DNA of 64,000 nt, taken from the NCBI RefSeq assembly GCF_014217335.1, contig NZ_CP060092.1, forward strand, positions 3,799,501 through 3,863,500, written 5' to 3'. Positions 17,637-28,097 of this stretch are shown here, piece after piece (the stretch's first letter is position 1; every line of letters starts with the position of its first letter). The notes below the pieces were generated by a model. It did not search any database. It saw only the letters and a list, made by a program, of their open reading frames with translations, and was not told the origin of the DNA. The stretch is from Teredinibacter purpureus. GTDB lineage: Bacteria > Pseudomonadota > Gammaproteobacteria > Pseudomonadales > Cellvibrionaceae. Both the position numbers and the translations under genes were made by a program.

Positions 17637-18515
17637 ATGTTGTGTCGCGTGATGGGCGTTGGGAAAACGTCCTATTACGATTGGCTTAAGCGCCCAGGCA
17701 CAGTGATAACAAGCGATACCTTGCACCTACACCGTAGGATGAAGTGGCTTTTCGAGCAGAGTCGCAATAGCCTGGGTAGTCGCGAGATGATGAAGAAATT
17801 ACGCGAAGAAGGCTTTCAGATTGGTCGTTATCGGGTTCGTAACTTGATGCGCAAGCTTGGCTTAAGGGTCACTCAGCGAACCGCCTATAAAGTGACAACT
17901 AAACGCAAAACCTCGGATGCCGTAGCCGACAACTTGCTGAATCAGAATTTTAACCCAGTGGGGCCGAATCAAATTTGGGCGGGCGATGTCACTTACCTGA
18001 AGACCGGCGAAGGTTGGATGTATTTGGCGATTGTTATGGATTTGTACTCGCGTCGAATTGTTGGTTGGTACATTGATAAGCGCATGACAACTAATTTAGT
18101 GAGCAAGGCCCTGATAAAGGCCTACAACCTAAGACAGCCGCCTAAAAGCTTAGTTTTTCATAGCGATAGAGGCTCACAATATACCAGTAAGCGCTATCGA
18201 AAACTTCTAGCGGCTTACGATATGCGGGCGAGTATGGGAGACGTTGGTGCCTGTTGGGATAATGCGGTTGTTGAACGCTTCTTCGGAAGCCTTAAACACG
18301 ATTGGATATTTAAGATTGCGCAGCCGACAAGAGCGCACATGAAGACTGACGTGGGCAAATATATGCGCTACTACAATGTACATCGTTTTCATTCGGCGAA
18401 TGAAGATTTATCGCCAATAAAATACGAAGAATCCAAGTATGTGCTGCAAAATGGAAGAGTCGGTTCTGCTCGAATAGAGCAGGTTCGACACTTCGATTCT
18501 GCAGTCAACAAGTGA
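17637..18515 (+). CDS. IS3-family OrfB (DDE transposase)
   Basis: The 292-residue rve-type integrase core carries Asp117 (IWAGDVTYL), Asp177 (VFHSDRGSQYTS) and Glu213 (NAVVERFFGSLK), an exact DD35E. The N-terminal part has the HTH_21 segment SLGSREMMKKLREEG. Translation is probably as OrfAB by -1 frameshift at 17553-17559; independent start at 17637 is weak. All residues for activity are present. Its IS interrupts the surface-protein gene on the right. Confidence 0.92.
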   Translation: MLCRVMGVGKTSYYDWLKRPGTVITSDTLHLHRRMKWLFEQSRNSLGSREMMKKLREEGFQIGRYRVRNLMRKLGLRVTQRTAYKVTTKRKTSDAVADNLLNQNFNPVGPNQIWAGDVTYLKTGEGWMYLAIVMDLYSRRIVGWYIDKRMTTNLVSKALIKAYNLRQPPKSLVFHSDRGSQYTSKRYRKLLAAYDMRASMGDVGACWDNAVVERFFGSLKHDWIFKIAQPTRAHMKTDVGKYMRYYNVHRFHSANEDLSPIKYEESKYVLQNGRVGSARIEQVRHFDSAVNK

Positions 18516-18567
18516 AGCGCGTTAGCAGGGAATTTATAAAAAATAGGTGTCCGGTTTTACTTGACCA

Positions 18568-20472
18568 GAACATATATCTAAAGTTGGGAAAAGTACCTAA
18601 AAGTTCGCCATTCTCAGGAAAGGTTTCAACAATAAAGGTAATCAGATCACCATCGGGGTCAGCGACAGGAAAACCTATCTCTATAACGTCGTCTTCGATC
18701 ATCTCAAAATTTACGCTAACAGAAGAAGGAGGCTCATTTACACTTACAACTGTCAGCAAAAATCCCTGTAAAACACTCAATCCTTCTAGATCTCTTACAG
18801 AAACCAACACATCATGATAGCCTATATCCTCCATAGACGGCTGCCATCGAATAATCCCAGTACTCGCATCTAATGACATACTTTCCGGGCCGTTCATAAG
18901 CGTATAAACAAGCAAATCATCAATATCATCAATAGCAACTATTTCGTAGTCATACACAACTATTTCGTAGTCATACACAACCTTTTCTAAAACACTTAGC
19001 TGCGGCGAGGAAGTGATTATTGGTGCTTGATTGACATTTGTTACTGTGACATTAAGATATAATTCAACGCTAAATTCTCCGTCACTAACCGATATTACAA
19101 TATCCGAATACTCTCCTGAATCTGAAAGACTAGGCGATAAAATTAATTCATTCCCAGTCAATATCGCAAAGGATGGAAGAGACACTTCCCTATACGTCAA
19201 TACATCGTGTTCTGCATCACTGGCTGATATCAGTAGGGTCACTTCTTGCCCCTCCTGAATCACCACGAGCTCAACTTCTTCGACGATAGGGCTAGTATTT
19301 CTTGCTCGCACAACAATTGTAAATTCTTGATTAACAGTTGAGAATCCATCGGTCAAAGCAAGAATAACACGGTGTTCTCCAGCCTGTGAGCTAGATGGAA
19401 CCCATTCCAATATTCTCTCATCAAACTGCATACCAAGCGGTGCATCGACTAATTCTAAAATTAAGTGATCGCTATCCTGGTCAAAAGCCTCTATGGTATA
19501 GCTATAAGGTTCAAGCGTAAAAGCTTCAAGGTTCGGCAAAGAAACAAATGCTGGAGGAAAAAACTGGGGCTCTTCTTCAGCACTTAAATCCCCCACAAAC
19601 GGAACATGGTGCAATTCCATCGGGCCTGACCAAGATTTTGCAATAACGGTTCCATTGACCGCACCTCTTGGATTAACCACGTTAGCTTTTGGTGCCAGTA
19701 TCGTCCCTTCAACGCCAACCCATGTAAGTTCCAGCGTCGAGGCATCATGGAAGTTATAAAGGGTACGCGAGGCCCTTTTACTTAAATGAGCCAATCCAAT
19801 ATTCTTAAATCCGGCACTCGGCCCACTTATATTTAAAATCAACGTAGCATCGTCAGAAATGCAAGATAATACTAGACTGCTAGCATTGAGCATTTCTTGG
19901 CCGTTAATGTGAAATACCTGAGGCTCACTCTCACAATTTCCGCTTAGATATACGCCACCCCATTTATACTCAACATCGCCCGTACCCTTCAATTCGCTTA
20001 GCTTCAGCGAGACATCTAGCAACCCCTGAAATACACTTTCAAAGTCAATGGGAAGCAACTGATCGCCTAAAATTAACGCACCTTCTTCTAGTGAATTTGA
20101 AACGTTCTCTGAAATTGAAGACACGTCTCCACCGGCAATAACTCCGCCCGTGAAGATCTGACCATTTATATAGTCCACGGACCCGCCCGCTACAATAGAG
20201 TAATCGGTTTCGGAGGGCTCTATAGCGCTCGCAACGCCGTAACTTCTAAGATAAACATTTCCACCTACGGCCATACGCCCTTGTACATCACTCGATTCAG
20301 CAGAAAAATCATCCAGAACAAAAGCATTATATTTCAGCGCCAAATGTAACAATTCATTAGCCATTACATTTGGCGCTAAACAAATAAAGAATAAACTGGT
20401 GACGAGGAATTTAAATAATTGATAAAATAAATATGAAGGTATGAATTTAGAGCAATAAATTTTAGTTAACAC
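18568..20472 (-). pseudogene. Choice-of-anchor-A surface protein, 3' end truncated by IS3
   Basis: About 635 residues remain. An N-terminal signal segment with hydrophobic core LVTSLFFICLAPNVMA is followed by a choice-of-anchor-A domain (about 42-300: ALKYNAFVLDDFSAES, GRMAVGGNVYLRSYGVAS, WVGVEGTILAPKANV). Several cadherin-like/Ig repeats follow with DQDSDHLILELVDAPLGM, NTSPIVEE, NQAPIITSSP and VNEPPSS. Such proteins are secreted adhesins with a C-terminal sorting signal. Here the end is replaced by 18 residues translated from the IS, so the native C-terminus is lost. A 21-bp tandem duplication inserts VVYDYEI twice near residue 505. Confidence 0.8.
18937..18978. repeat. 21-bp tandem duplication inside the surface-protein gene
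   Basis: Two adjacent identical copies of a 21-bp unit (18937-18957 and 18958-18978). They encode a repeated Val-Tyr-Asp-Tyr-Glu-Ile-Val and keep the frame. Confidence 0.85.
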
Positions 20473-21548
20473 GTTATCCTCGCTTAAATATAAGAGTGCT
20501 GCCTAGCCGTCTAGACGAAAAATCCTTTTCAGCTATACCTATGCAAAATACTAATTCGGCGATGGTACGTCACCACCAAAATTAATGCACCCAATAAACA
20601 GACTATTAACATAAACAATGACGAAAAATAGATAAAACCATTAACCTCAAAATATACACCTAAAAATTATTGGCATAACTTCCGTAGCAATCAATTGAAT
20701 AGTTAATCTTTGTGTTTTTTATAACCGCAATACTCGACTTTTTATGCTTTATTGAATTAATTGCCTCCAACATAATCAATAACTTTACGGTAAGTTAAAA
20801 GCCACCTAACTTAGCCCAATTGCTTTCCTTTCGACATATACAGAAAAACAACACCCTTGACCTTTTGGGTATGCACGGATAATTTGATTCTCTTCAACGC
20901 TATGGCATTGCGCCCAAAGCGAGCGCGGCAACACTGGCGCGCTTACGAATACCCTTGGCTTATAAGCTTACCCTGCCACCCGCCAAACACTTTTTAACGG
21001 CGGCGAAAGAAACCGCAACTTCTGGACAGGATTGCCGCACGGTTTATCGGTAATTGAGAGTGCCGTGTAGGCACTCTTATCGGCCTGGGAAAGGCTGCCC
21101 TTGTTGCCGCAATAGCGATTAGCCTCCCTCAACGCCAATCGGTGAATACCTCCACAAAAAATTTTGGCCCGTGAGCAAGGCTGTTCGCTTGATACCAACG
21201 CTATGTCATTAGTTACTAGACGCCACTTAGGGTTCTTGGATGCTATCCGTCGCTCAATTGTCCTAGCGCGACAAACAGATCAACGAGCGTAGCAACATAG
21301 GCATTGCAGAACCACTTGCACCGCTTTTAGGGGGTTCCAAGAATATTGAAGCACCGGCTACAATTTAGGTGCACATAGGCCGTTTTCAGGCTAGAATTCG
21401 CTCCCTCAATGCAGCTCCAACCTCTTTGGAGCCTTGGCTATACTGGCCTGACCGCACCCAACACCTTTCCGTACGCGCTTCTTCGCTATAGCGGGCTAAG
21501 GTTAATGCTATCAGGTTTGAATCTTTACTTTTCAAGAGCATCACTTCG
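20473..21548. other. 1.08-kb gene-free region upstream of speA
   Basis: No supported gene. It holds a hairpin AGAGTGCC/GGCACTCT with a 5-nt loop (21057-21077) lacking a U-run. The short reverse ORF at 20968-21198 shows no family signature. The left third is AT-rich and could hold the promoter of the surface-protein gene. Confidence 0.5.
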
Positions 21549-23468
21549 TTGAATAAAATTGTTAATTCCAGCTGGACGCCTGATGATTCAGCCGAACTTT
21601 ACGGTGTCCGAGATTGGGGCGTTGGTTACTATGACGTCTCTGACAAAGGCCTTCTCACCGTTTCGACAGGTGACCCCGATTCACCCGTAACAGCACCGCT
21701 GCTGAATATAGTGCAGGACATTCGTGAGCGAGGCTTAGATGCCCCGGTACTTATTCGGTTTGAAGATATTTTGGAGCAGCAAATTGGCAGGCTCAATATT
21801 GCCTTTAAAACGGCAATCGATAGCGCCGGCTATAACGGCCAGTACCGTGGTGTTTTTCCTATTAAGGTGAATCAGCAATGCCATGTAATTGAAGAAATCG
21901 CTACGGTTGGCGCTCAGTACGGGCACGGCTTAGAAGCCGGCTCCAAGCCAGAGCTTATTATTGCGCTTGCACATTTAGAGTCGCCAGACGCTCATATTAT
22001 TTGTAATGGATACAAAGATCAGGAGTTTATTGACCTAGGCTTGCAGGCAACAAAAATGGGTTACAGCTGTTTCTTTGTTATTGAAACACCGAGCGAGCTG
22101 CCCATTCTTCTCGAGCGCAGCCGTGCACTTAACATTAAGCCCCTGATTGGGGTGCGAGTTAAGTTAGCCTCCGTTGTTGGCGGGCATTGGAATGCCACGA
22201 GTGGCGATCGCAGTATTTTCGGTTTATCCATCGCACAACTCATTGAAATGATCGACACTTTAAGAGAAGAGGCAATGCTCGATTGCCTTCAATTACTGCA
22301 CTACCACTTAGGCTCGCAAATCCCTAATATTAGAGATATTCGCTCAGGTGTAGTTGAAGCCTGCCAGGTGTACATGGAGTTATTACGCGAAGGCGCCGAC
22401 ATGCAGTTTCTAGATCTCGGTGGCGGCCTAGCGGTGGATTATGACGGTAGCAAAACCAACCATATCCATTCCAAAAACTACACGGTAGATGAATACTGTG
22501 CAGATATCATCGATGTTGTGATGAGCACTCTAGACCCCGAGGGTATCGAACACCCCACCATCATTACCGAATCGGGGCGCGCTACCATCGCCTACTCCTC
22601 GGTACTTATTTTTAATGTATTGGATGTTGCCAGTTCAGCACCCGGTGCTATTCCCGACAGTATCCCAGAAGACGAACATCCGCTGCTGCACAGCATGAAA
22701 GAGACGCTCAATAATCTTTGCGAGAAAAACATGCAGGAATGCTATAACGATGCGGTGTTCTACCGAGATGAAGTGCGCGATATTTTTAAACGCGGCCAAA
22801 TTGGCTTACGTTCACGGTCACTCGCCGAGAATCTATTTCTGTTAGTGATGAATAACATTTTAGCGCTGTCAGAAACTGCTGCACGCCCATTGCAAGAAAT
22901 CGACATTTTACGCGAGCAATTATCCGATATCTATTACGGAAACTTTAGTTTATTTCAGTCGCTACCCGATGTATGGGCTATTGATCAAATATTCCCAATT
23001 GCACCTATTCATAGGCTAGATGAACGGCCAACACGCGAAGCCATTATTGCCGACATTACCTGTGACTGCGACGGTAAGATTGATCGTTTCACTAATATGC
23101 ACGAAACCAAAAAAACCATTGGCCTTCATCCCCTAAAAGACGATGAAGACTATTTTATTGGTGTCTTTTTAGTAGGCGCTTACCAAGAAACTCTCGGTGA
23201 TTTACATAATTTATTTGGCGACCCCAATGTCGTTAGCGTGCGTTTACATACCGATGGCTCCTACGAATTTGCAGATGAAATTGAGGGCGACAGTATTAGC
23301 GATGTACTGAGCTATGTAGAGTATCAGCCGCAACAGCTACGTGAACGCTTTAGGAAAATTGCCGAGCGCTCCGTACGCCAAGGGCAGATCACCGCTTCTG
23401 AGCGACAAACCATTATGAAGGCCTTTTCTGCAAGCATGCAGGGCTACACTTATTACGAGAAAGATTAA
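21549..23468 (+). CDS. speA: Biosynthetic arginine decarboxylase
   Basis: A 639-residue PLP fold-III decarboxylase. It converts arginine to agmatine in the cytoplasm, the first step of the agmatine route to putrescine. Visible motifs are the start WTPDDSAELYGVRDWGVGYYDV, the PLP-lysine segment FPIKVNQQCHVIEEI, HYHLGSQIPNIRDI and DLGGGLAVDYDGS, and the C-terminal half typical of SpeA. Length is normal. The start is a TTG; an AAGAG about 12 nt upstream is a weak ribosome-binding site. It heads a unit with two carboxyspermidine-pathway genes 11 nt and 0 nt downstream. Confidence 0.95.
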   Translation: MNKIVNSSWTPDDSAELYGVRDWGVGYYDVSDKGLLTVSTGDPDSPVTAPLLNIVQDIRERGLDAPVLIRFEDILEQQIGRLNIAFKTAIDSAGYNGQYRGVFPIKVNQQCHVIEEIATVGAQYGHGLEAGSKPELIIALAHLESPDAHIICNGYKDQEFIDLGLQATKMGYSCFFVIETPSELPILLERSRALNIKPLIGVRVKLASVVGGHWNATSGDRSIFGLSIAQLIEMIDTLREEAMLDCLQLLHYHLGSQIPNIRDIRSGVVEACQVYMELLREGADMQFLDLGGGLAVDYDGSKTNHIHSKNYTVDEYCADIIDVVMSTLDPEGIEHPTIITESGRATIAYSSVLIFNVLDVASSAPGAIPDSIPEDEHPLLHSMKETLNNLCEKNMQECYNDAVFYRDEVRDIFKRGQIGLRSRSLAENLFLLVMNNILALSETAARPLQEIDILREQLSDIYYGNFSLFQSLPDVWAIDQIFPIAPIHRLDERPTREAIIADITCDCDGKIDRFTNMHETKKTIGLHPLKDDEDYFIGVFLVGAYQETLGDLHNLFGDPNVVSVRLHTDGSYEFADEIEGDSISDVLSYVEYQPQQLRERFRKIAERSVRQGQITASERQTIMKAFSASMQGYTYYEKD

Positions 23469-23479
23469 GGAACTTACCC

Positions 23480-24679
23480 ATGAGTAAAGTCATTATTGTT
23501 GGAGCAGGCGGTGTTGGTGGTGTTGTCACTCATAAATGCGCACAACTACCAGAAGTATTCACTGATATAATTCTGGTCAGCCGCAACGAAGCAAAGTGTA
23601 AAGCCATTGCGGCGCAAATAGAGCGCCCCATTCGAACCGCGCAAGTCGACGCCGACAATGTGCCGCAAATGACGGCACTGCTCGAACAAGAAAAGCCCGA
23701 TCTAGTGATTAATGTCGCGCTGCCCTACCAAGACCTACACATTATGGATGCGTGCCTGAACGCCGGCGTAGACTACCTCGATACCGCCAATTACGAGCCT
23801 CCTGAAGAAGCAAAATTTGAGTACAAATGGCAATGGGCCTACCAAGATAAATTCGTTTCCCAACGCCGCATGGCATTGTTAGGCAGCGGTTTTGACCCCG
23901 GTGTAACAAACGTTTACACGGCCTATATTCGTAAACATTACCTCGATGAAATTCACGAACTCGATATCATCGACTGTAATGCGGGCGATCACGGCCAACC
24001 ATTCGCAACCAATTTTAATCCCGAAATTAATATTCGAGAAGTCACTGCGAAAGGCCGTTATTGGGAAAATGCCCAATGGCAAGAAACGGATCCGCTCTCA
24101 GTAAAAGATACCTACGATTTCCCCGAAGGTATTGGCCCAAAAGATATGTACCTTATGTATCACGAGGAACTGGAATCTCTCACCAAGCATTTTCCCGAAA
24201 TTAAACGTGCTCGCTTTTGGATGACTTTTTCTGAAAATTATTTAAAACATTTAGAAGTGCTTCAAAATATAGGCATGACCGGTATAGAGCCGGTAAATTA
24301 TAACGGTACCGAAATTGTACCCTTACAATTTTTAAAGGCGGTACTACCAGACCCTTCTAGCCTAGGCCCTTTAACGAAAGGCCTTACCTGCATAGGCTGC
24401 GTTGCAAAGGGCATTAAAAACGGTAAAGAAAAAATCGTGTATATTTACAACATTTGTGACCATGAGAAATGCTATGAAGAAGTTCAATCACAAGCTATTT
24501 CTTATACCACGGGTGTGCCCGCTATGATTGGCGCAAAAATGATACTAGAAGGCAAATGGAAAGCGGACGGTGTGTGGAATATGGAACAATTTGACCCTGA
24601 CCCCTTTATGGAAGACCTTAACCAATACGGTCTCCCTTGGACAGTCGTTGAACTCGACACTACAGGACTCGCCAGCTAA
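23480..24679 (+). CDS. Carboxynorspermidine/carboxyspermidine dehydrogenase (saccharopine dehydrogenase family)
   Basis: The 399-residue protein begins with a Rossmann motif, VIIVGAGGVGGVVTHKCAQ, followed by LVSRNEAKCKAIA and GVDYLDTANYEPPEEAKFEY. DFPEGIGPKDMYLMYHEELESL and GLTCIGCVAKGIKNGKE are characteristic of carboxynorspermidine synthase. The enzyme reductively joins aspartate semialdehyde to a diamine using NADPH. Between speA and nspC it would use putrescine (or diaminopropane) to make carboxyspermidine, an alternative to the SAM-dependent SpeD/SpeE route. An AAGGAA ribosome-binding site precedes the ATG. Confidence 0.92.
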   Translation: MSKVIIVGAGGVGGVVTHKCAQLPEVFTDIILVSRNEAKCKAIAAQIERPIRTAQVDADNVPQMTALLEQEKPDLVINVALPYQDLHIMDACLNAGVDYLDTANYEPPEEAKFEYKWQWAYQDKFVSQRRMALLGSGFDPGVTNVYTAYIRKHYLDEIHELDIIDCNAGDHGQPFATNFNPEINIREVTAKGRYWENAQWQETDPLSVKDTYDFPEGIGPKDMYLMYHEELESLTKHFPEIKRARFWMTFSENYLKHLEVLQNIGMTGIEPVNYNGTEIVPLQFLKAVLPDPSSLGPLTKGLTCIGCVAKGIKNGKEKIVYIYNICDHEKCYEEVQSQAISYTTGVPAMIGAKMILEGKWKADGVWNMEQFDPDPFMEDLNQYGLPWTVVELDTTGLAS

Positions 24680-25870
24680 ATGAGCCCATTATCACCTGCT
24701 AAAAACGAGCCGTCATTCGGCTCGTTTGACCCCTCTCGCGTTCCTAGCCCCTGCTATGTCGTGGATGAAGCCAAAATTGAAGCCAATTTAAAGATTATTG
24801 ACTATGTGCAGGCCGCGAGTGGCGCGAAGATATTACTCGCGCTAAAAGCCTTTTCTATGTTTTCGCTTGCTCCGCTCCTTATGCGCTACTTAAAAGGCGT
24901 ATGTGCCAGCGGCCTGAACGAAGCCAAACTTGGGCGAGAAGAATTCAATAATGAAGTACACACCTATTGTGCCGCCATTCGACCCCATGAATTTGACGAG
25001 TTATTAACGCTCTCAGATCATTTCATTTTTAATTCTGTTAGCCAGTGGCATCACTACCGTGAACGCGCATTAGCTTATCGTGAAAAAAGTGGGCGTACAC
25101 TTGAGTTTGGTGTTCGCATTAACCCCGAACATTCGGAAGGCGAAACAGCACTATACGATCCCTGTGCGCCCTGCTCACGCATGGGTATTCGAGCCGAGGA
25201 TTTCAGCCAGCTTAATCTCGAAGGCATTAGCGGTTTACATTTTCACACCCTTTGCGAACAAGAATTTGCACCGCTGGCCCGTACTCTCGATGCGGTTGAG
25301 AAAAAATTTGGTGAAACCCTACACCGCTTAAAGTGGGTAAATTTTGGTGGCGGCCATCACATTACACGTGCAGGCTATGATGTTGACGCACTTATTGAGC
25401 GAATTAAACATTTCCAAAGCACTTACAATGTACAAATTTATTTAGAACCAGGAGAAGCAATTGCACTCGATGCCGGTGTACTTGTAACCGAAGTTTTAGA
25501 TACACTCCATAACACGATGGATCTCGCGATATTGGATGCCTCTGCAACCTGCCATATGCCTGATGTTATTGAAATGCCGTATCGCCCAAGACTCACGGGT
25601 GCCGGCGAGCCCAGTGAAAAAGAACATACGGTACGCCTAGGAGGCCCAAGCTGTCTTGCGGGAGACGTAATAGGAGACTATAGCTTTGACCAGCCGCTGG
25701 AGATTGGCCAACGCCTATTATTTGAAGATATGGCTATTTATACTATGGTCAAAAACACAACATTTAACGGTATAAACTTACCCTCTATTGCGGTCTGGAA
25801 TAGCGACAATAATGCACTAAAAATAATAAAACATTTTGGCTATACCGACTTCAAACAACGCTTATCCTAA
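24680..25870 (+). CDS. nspC: Carboxynorspermidine decarboxylase
   Basis: 396 residues, alanine-racemase-fold PLP decarboxylase. The PLP lysine lies in ILLALKAFSMF; VCASGLNEAKLG, GLHFHTLCEQ, VNFGGGHHITRAGYD and LEPGEAIALDAG are family motifs. It releases CO2 from carboxy(nor)spermidine to give (nor)spermidine. The ATG directly abuts the stop of the dehydrogenase, so the two are translationally linked. Polyamines of this pathway affect biofilm formation in Vibrio; a diguanylate cyclase follows 37 nt downstream, which may be coincidental. Confidence 0.95.
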   Translation: MSPLSPAKNEPSFGSFDPSRVPSPCYVVDEAKIEANLKIIDYVQAASGAKILLALKAFSMFSLAPLLMRYLKGVCASGLNEAKLGREEFNNEVHTYCAAIRPHEFDELLTLSDHFIFNSVSQWHHYRERALAYREKSGRTLEFGVRINPEHSEGETALYDPCAPCSRMGIRAEDFSQLNLEGISGLHFHTLCEQEFAPLARTLDAVEKKFGETLHRLKWVNFGGGHHITRAGYDVDALIERIKHFQSTYNVQIYLEPGEAIALDAGVLVTEVLDTLHNTMDLAILDASATCHMPDVIEMPYRPRLTGAGEPSEKEHTVRLGGPSCLAGDVIGDYSFDQPLEIGQRLLFEDMAIYTMVKNTTFNGINLPSIAVWNSDNNALKIIKHFGYTDFKQRLS

Positions 25871-25907
25871 CCTTTTTCTCATAAAGAATAACGCATGAAA
25901 ACGAGCT

Positions 25908-26591
25908 ATGAAAAATAATAATAGCACTGAAACGCCCGTACAATGCCCTAATGGTACAGACCTTTGCACGCTCGCTGAAGAAGTTACCACGTTGCGCGCC
26001 ACCGTGACTCGCCTGGAGCAAGAAGCGCACACCGATAGCCTAACAGGGCTATACAATAATCGTCATTTCCAACAGGTACTACGACAAGAAATTGAACGAA
26101 CTCAACGCACAGGGCAACCCACAACATTAATATTAGTTGATCTTGATCACTTTAAAAAAATTAACGATACGTGGGGCCATGTGGCTGGCGATAAAGTATT
26201 ACAAAAAATCGCCAGTATTTTTACCGAATCTCTTCGTAAACTCGATATACCCTGCCGTTACGGTGGAGAAGAGTTTGCGATTTTACTTCCTTCCACGCCC
26301 ATACTGGTCGCGGTACAAGTGGCGGAGCGCCTGCGATTTAAAATACAAGACAGTACTTTTATGCATGGCGAACAAATAATTCCTGTTACTGCCAGCATGG
26401 GTCTCGATAGTTTTACAGAAAAGCACCCGCCTTCGCCGTTGGATTTTGTAGAGCGTGTCGATCATTGGCTTTATCACGCAAAAAATAGTGGTAGAAATTG
26501 TATTCGCCACGGCACAATACTCCACCGAGAAGCCCTTTCGGTAAGCGCCTCCGAAAAAGAAGCTTTACATCAACCGTTAGATAAGAAATAG
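25908..26591 (+). CDS. Diguanylate cyclase (GGDEF domain)
   Basis: 227 residues with a short N-terminal coiled-coil (TLRATVTRLEQEA) and one GGDEF domain (about 38-205). The active site is RYGGEEFAILL and an inhibitory I-site RKLD lies five residues upstream, so synthesis of c-di-GMP with product inhibition is expected. DSLTGLYNNRHFQQVL and DLDHFKKINDTWGH are canonical. No membrane segment or sensor domain is seen, so input must come through the short N-terminus. Same strand as the polyamine operon, 37 nt after nspC. Confidence 0.92.
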   Translation: MKNNNSTETPVQCPNGTDLCTLAEEVTTLRATVTRLEQEAHTDSLTGLYNNRHFQQVLRQEIERTQRTGQPTTLILVDLDHFKKINDTWGHVAGDKVLQKIASIFTESLRKLDIPCRYGGEEFAILLPSTPILVAVQVAERLRFKIQDSTFMHGEQIIPVTASMGLDSFTEKHPPSPLDFVERVDHWLYHAKNSGRNCIRHGTILHREALSVSASEKEALHQPLDKK

Positions 26592-26612
26592 CGTTATTGG
26601 AGGCAGAGCAAT

Positions 26613-27200
26613 CTACTCGCCATACGAAACACCTGTACCCCCCAACCCGCAGTAGCCCCTTGGGTTTTTGGCAAGATACTGCTGATGGTAATCCTCTGCA
26701 TAATAAAAGGGGCTCGCTTCTTTTATTTCGGTCGTGATTTTACCAAAATTGTTAGCCGCTAATGCTGCACCGTAAAGTGCCCGTGACCGCTCAGCCACGG
26801 TCTGTTGCTCCGCCGACCCCACATAAATACCCGACCGGTACTGAGTGCCCGTATCGTTACCTTGACGCATGCCTTGAGTGGGGTTATGAGACTCCCAAAA
26901 ACACTGCAACAGCTTTTCCAGCGGGAGTTTTTCAGGGTCGAATACGACCAGCACTACCTCGTTATGGCCCGTATGCCCGCTGCACACCTCTTCATAGGTT
27001 GGGTTTTGCGTATGCCCCGCTGAATACCCCGCGGCAGTCGTAAAAACGTGGTCTAGCTGCCAAAATTTACGCTCAGCCCCCCAAAAGCAACCTAAACCCA
27101 AAATGATGGATTCAAGACCCTCAGGGAAAGGCGGTGTAAGTGGGGTTTTCAGTACTACATGTTGATGGCTCACAAGTATATTGCTCTCTATTACGGGCAA
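26613..27200 (-). CDS. msrA: Peptide methionine sulfoxide reductase A
   Basis: The 195-residue protein has the catalytic [13 protein letters not shown] (nucleophile Cys), [22 protein letters not shown] and a C-terminal recycling cysteine in [12 protein letters not shown]. It reduces methionine-S-sulfoxide in proteins using thioredoxin. The N-terminal extension of about 30 residues resembles the E. coli enzyme. Position 27198-27200 is a TTG; a GTG at 27171-27173 with AGAGAG upstream is an alternative start. Convergent with the diguanylate cyclase gene. Confidence 0.95.
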   Translation of the reverse strand: MPVIESNILVSHQHVVLKTPLTPPFPEGLESIILGLGCFWGAERKFWQLDHVFTTAAGYSAGHTQNPTYEEVCSGHTGHNEVVLVVFDPEKLPLEKLLQCFWESHNPTQGMRQGNDTGTQYRSGIYVGSAEQQTVAERSRALYGAALAANNFGKITTEIKEASPFYYAEDYHQQYLAKNPRGYCGLGGTGVSYGE

Positions 27201-27458
27201 ACATCGCCTCGTTTGATTAATACCACGATTTAGAATAAACGCTTACTCTCGGTATTGAACGTTGATACTGAAAACCAACGTTCAAAAGCGCAGTGTTTAA
27301 TAACCAGTGCTTAATAACCACATTTTCACCCGAAAGCAGCCTCATTCGAAGACATACACCCGCGTGCTCGCGCTTTCATTCGACCAGCATCACCGATTGG
27401 AGCCAAACCACAACCGATACTCCAGTGACGGACTAAACCCTACTATCGATGACACACA

Positions 27459-28097
27459 TCAACTCGCTGGAGCGCAATCAAAAACCCAACCAGACGCACG
27501 ATGAGGGTGTGGCGCCGACCACGGCTCTAATAAAGCGTCGAAGGCCTCTACGCAGCGTTCAGCCATGTCTTCAAATGTTGGCCTTCCTGGGTCTGTTATA
27601 ACCACCCGCACGCCCTTCGCCTGCTGTGTTCTGCGTACTAGGTTAGCTAAGGGCGTAACCATTTCATCCCAGAAGCAAATGTCTGCCGCTATCACTACGT
27701 CAAATTGCTGCAAATCAACTTTACGTATTTTTTCGTAACGACATCGCCAGGTTTCTACCTTCACCCCATTTAACGCAGCATGATGCTCGCAATACGGAAA
27801 CACGGTGTCGTCAGCGTCCAAACAGGTAACCTCGGCTTTAAACGCTTTTGCACAAAAAATGCCGGCAAGGCCCCAACCACATCCTATTTCCAGTATACGC
27901 GGTGGCCGAGATGGCCCCGATACACCCTGCAACAAGGGGGGAAAGGCGCTTAAGTAGTCAATCAATAGCAGGGACGATTTCCAGAATTTGTTGCCATGAA
28001 TATTGGGTATTCCGGTCGCATGGCGTAAGCGCTTGATGTCTTTGTGACTGTTGGTCAATATACGCAAACCAAAAGAGTGTCGCTCATGAATAGGCAC
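27459..28097 (-). CDS. Class I SAM-dependent methyltransferase (METTL/lysine methyltransferase-like)
   Basis: 212 residues. The SAM site is RILEIGCGWGLAGIFCAKAF, and CLDADDTVFPYCEHHAALN carries the acidic residue for the ribose. FDVVIAADICFWDEMVTPL and VVITDPGRPTFEDMAERC follow. The ADICFWDE pattern resembles the D-x-x-Y/F loop of the METTL21/ETFBKMT family of protein-lysine methyltransferases; the bacterial substrate is unknown. It ends facing msrA and starts about 165 bp from the divergent ppx gene. Confidence 0.8.
   Translation of the reverse strand: MPIHERHSFGLRILTNSHKDIKRLRHATGIPNIHGNKFWKSSLLLIDYLSAFPPLLQGVSGPSRPPRILEIGCGWGLAGIFCAKAFKAEVTCLDADDTVFPYCEHHAALNGVKVETWRCRYEKIRKVDLQQFDVVIAADICFWDEMVTPLANLVRRTQQAKGVRVVITDPGRPTFEDMAERCVEAFDALLEPWSAPHPHRASGWVFDCAPAS

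Larger units (their letters stand above)
17240..18567 (+). mobile_element. IS3-family insertion sequence
   Basis: The ends match: TGGTCTAATAGCACCGGACA on the left and TGGTCAAGTAAAACCGGACA (inverted) on the right. Length is about 1328 bp with orfA/orfB in the -1 frame. The flanks GTAC (17236-17239) and GAAC (18568-18571) agree in 3 of 4 positions, so the target duplication is imperfect or the flanks have recombined. Confidence 0.88.

Noticed and set aside
20968..21198. 76-codon reverse ORF upstream of speA
   Set aside because: No motif, no ribosome-binding site and odd composition; treated as chance.
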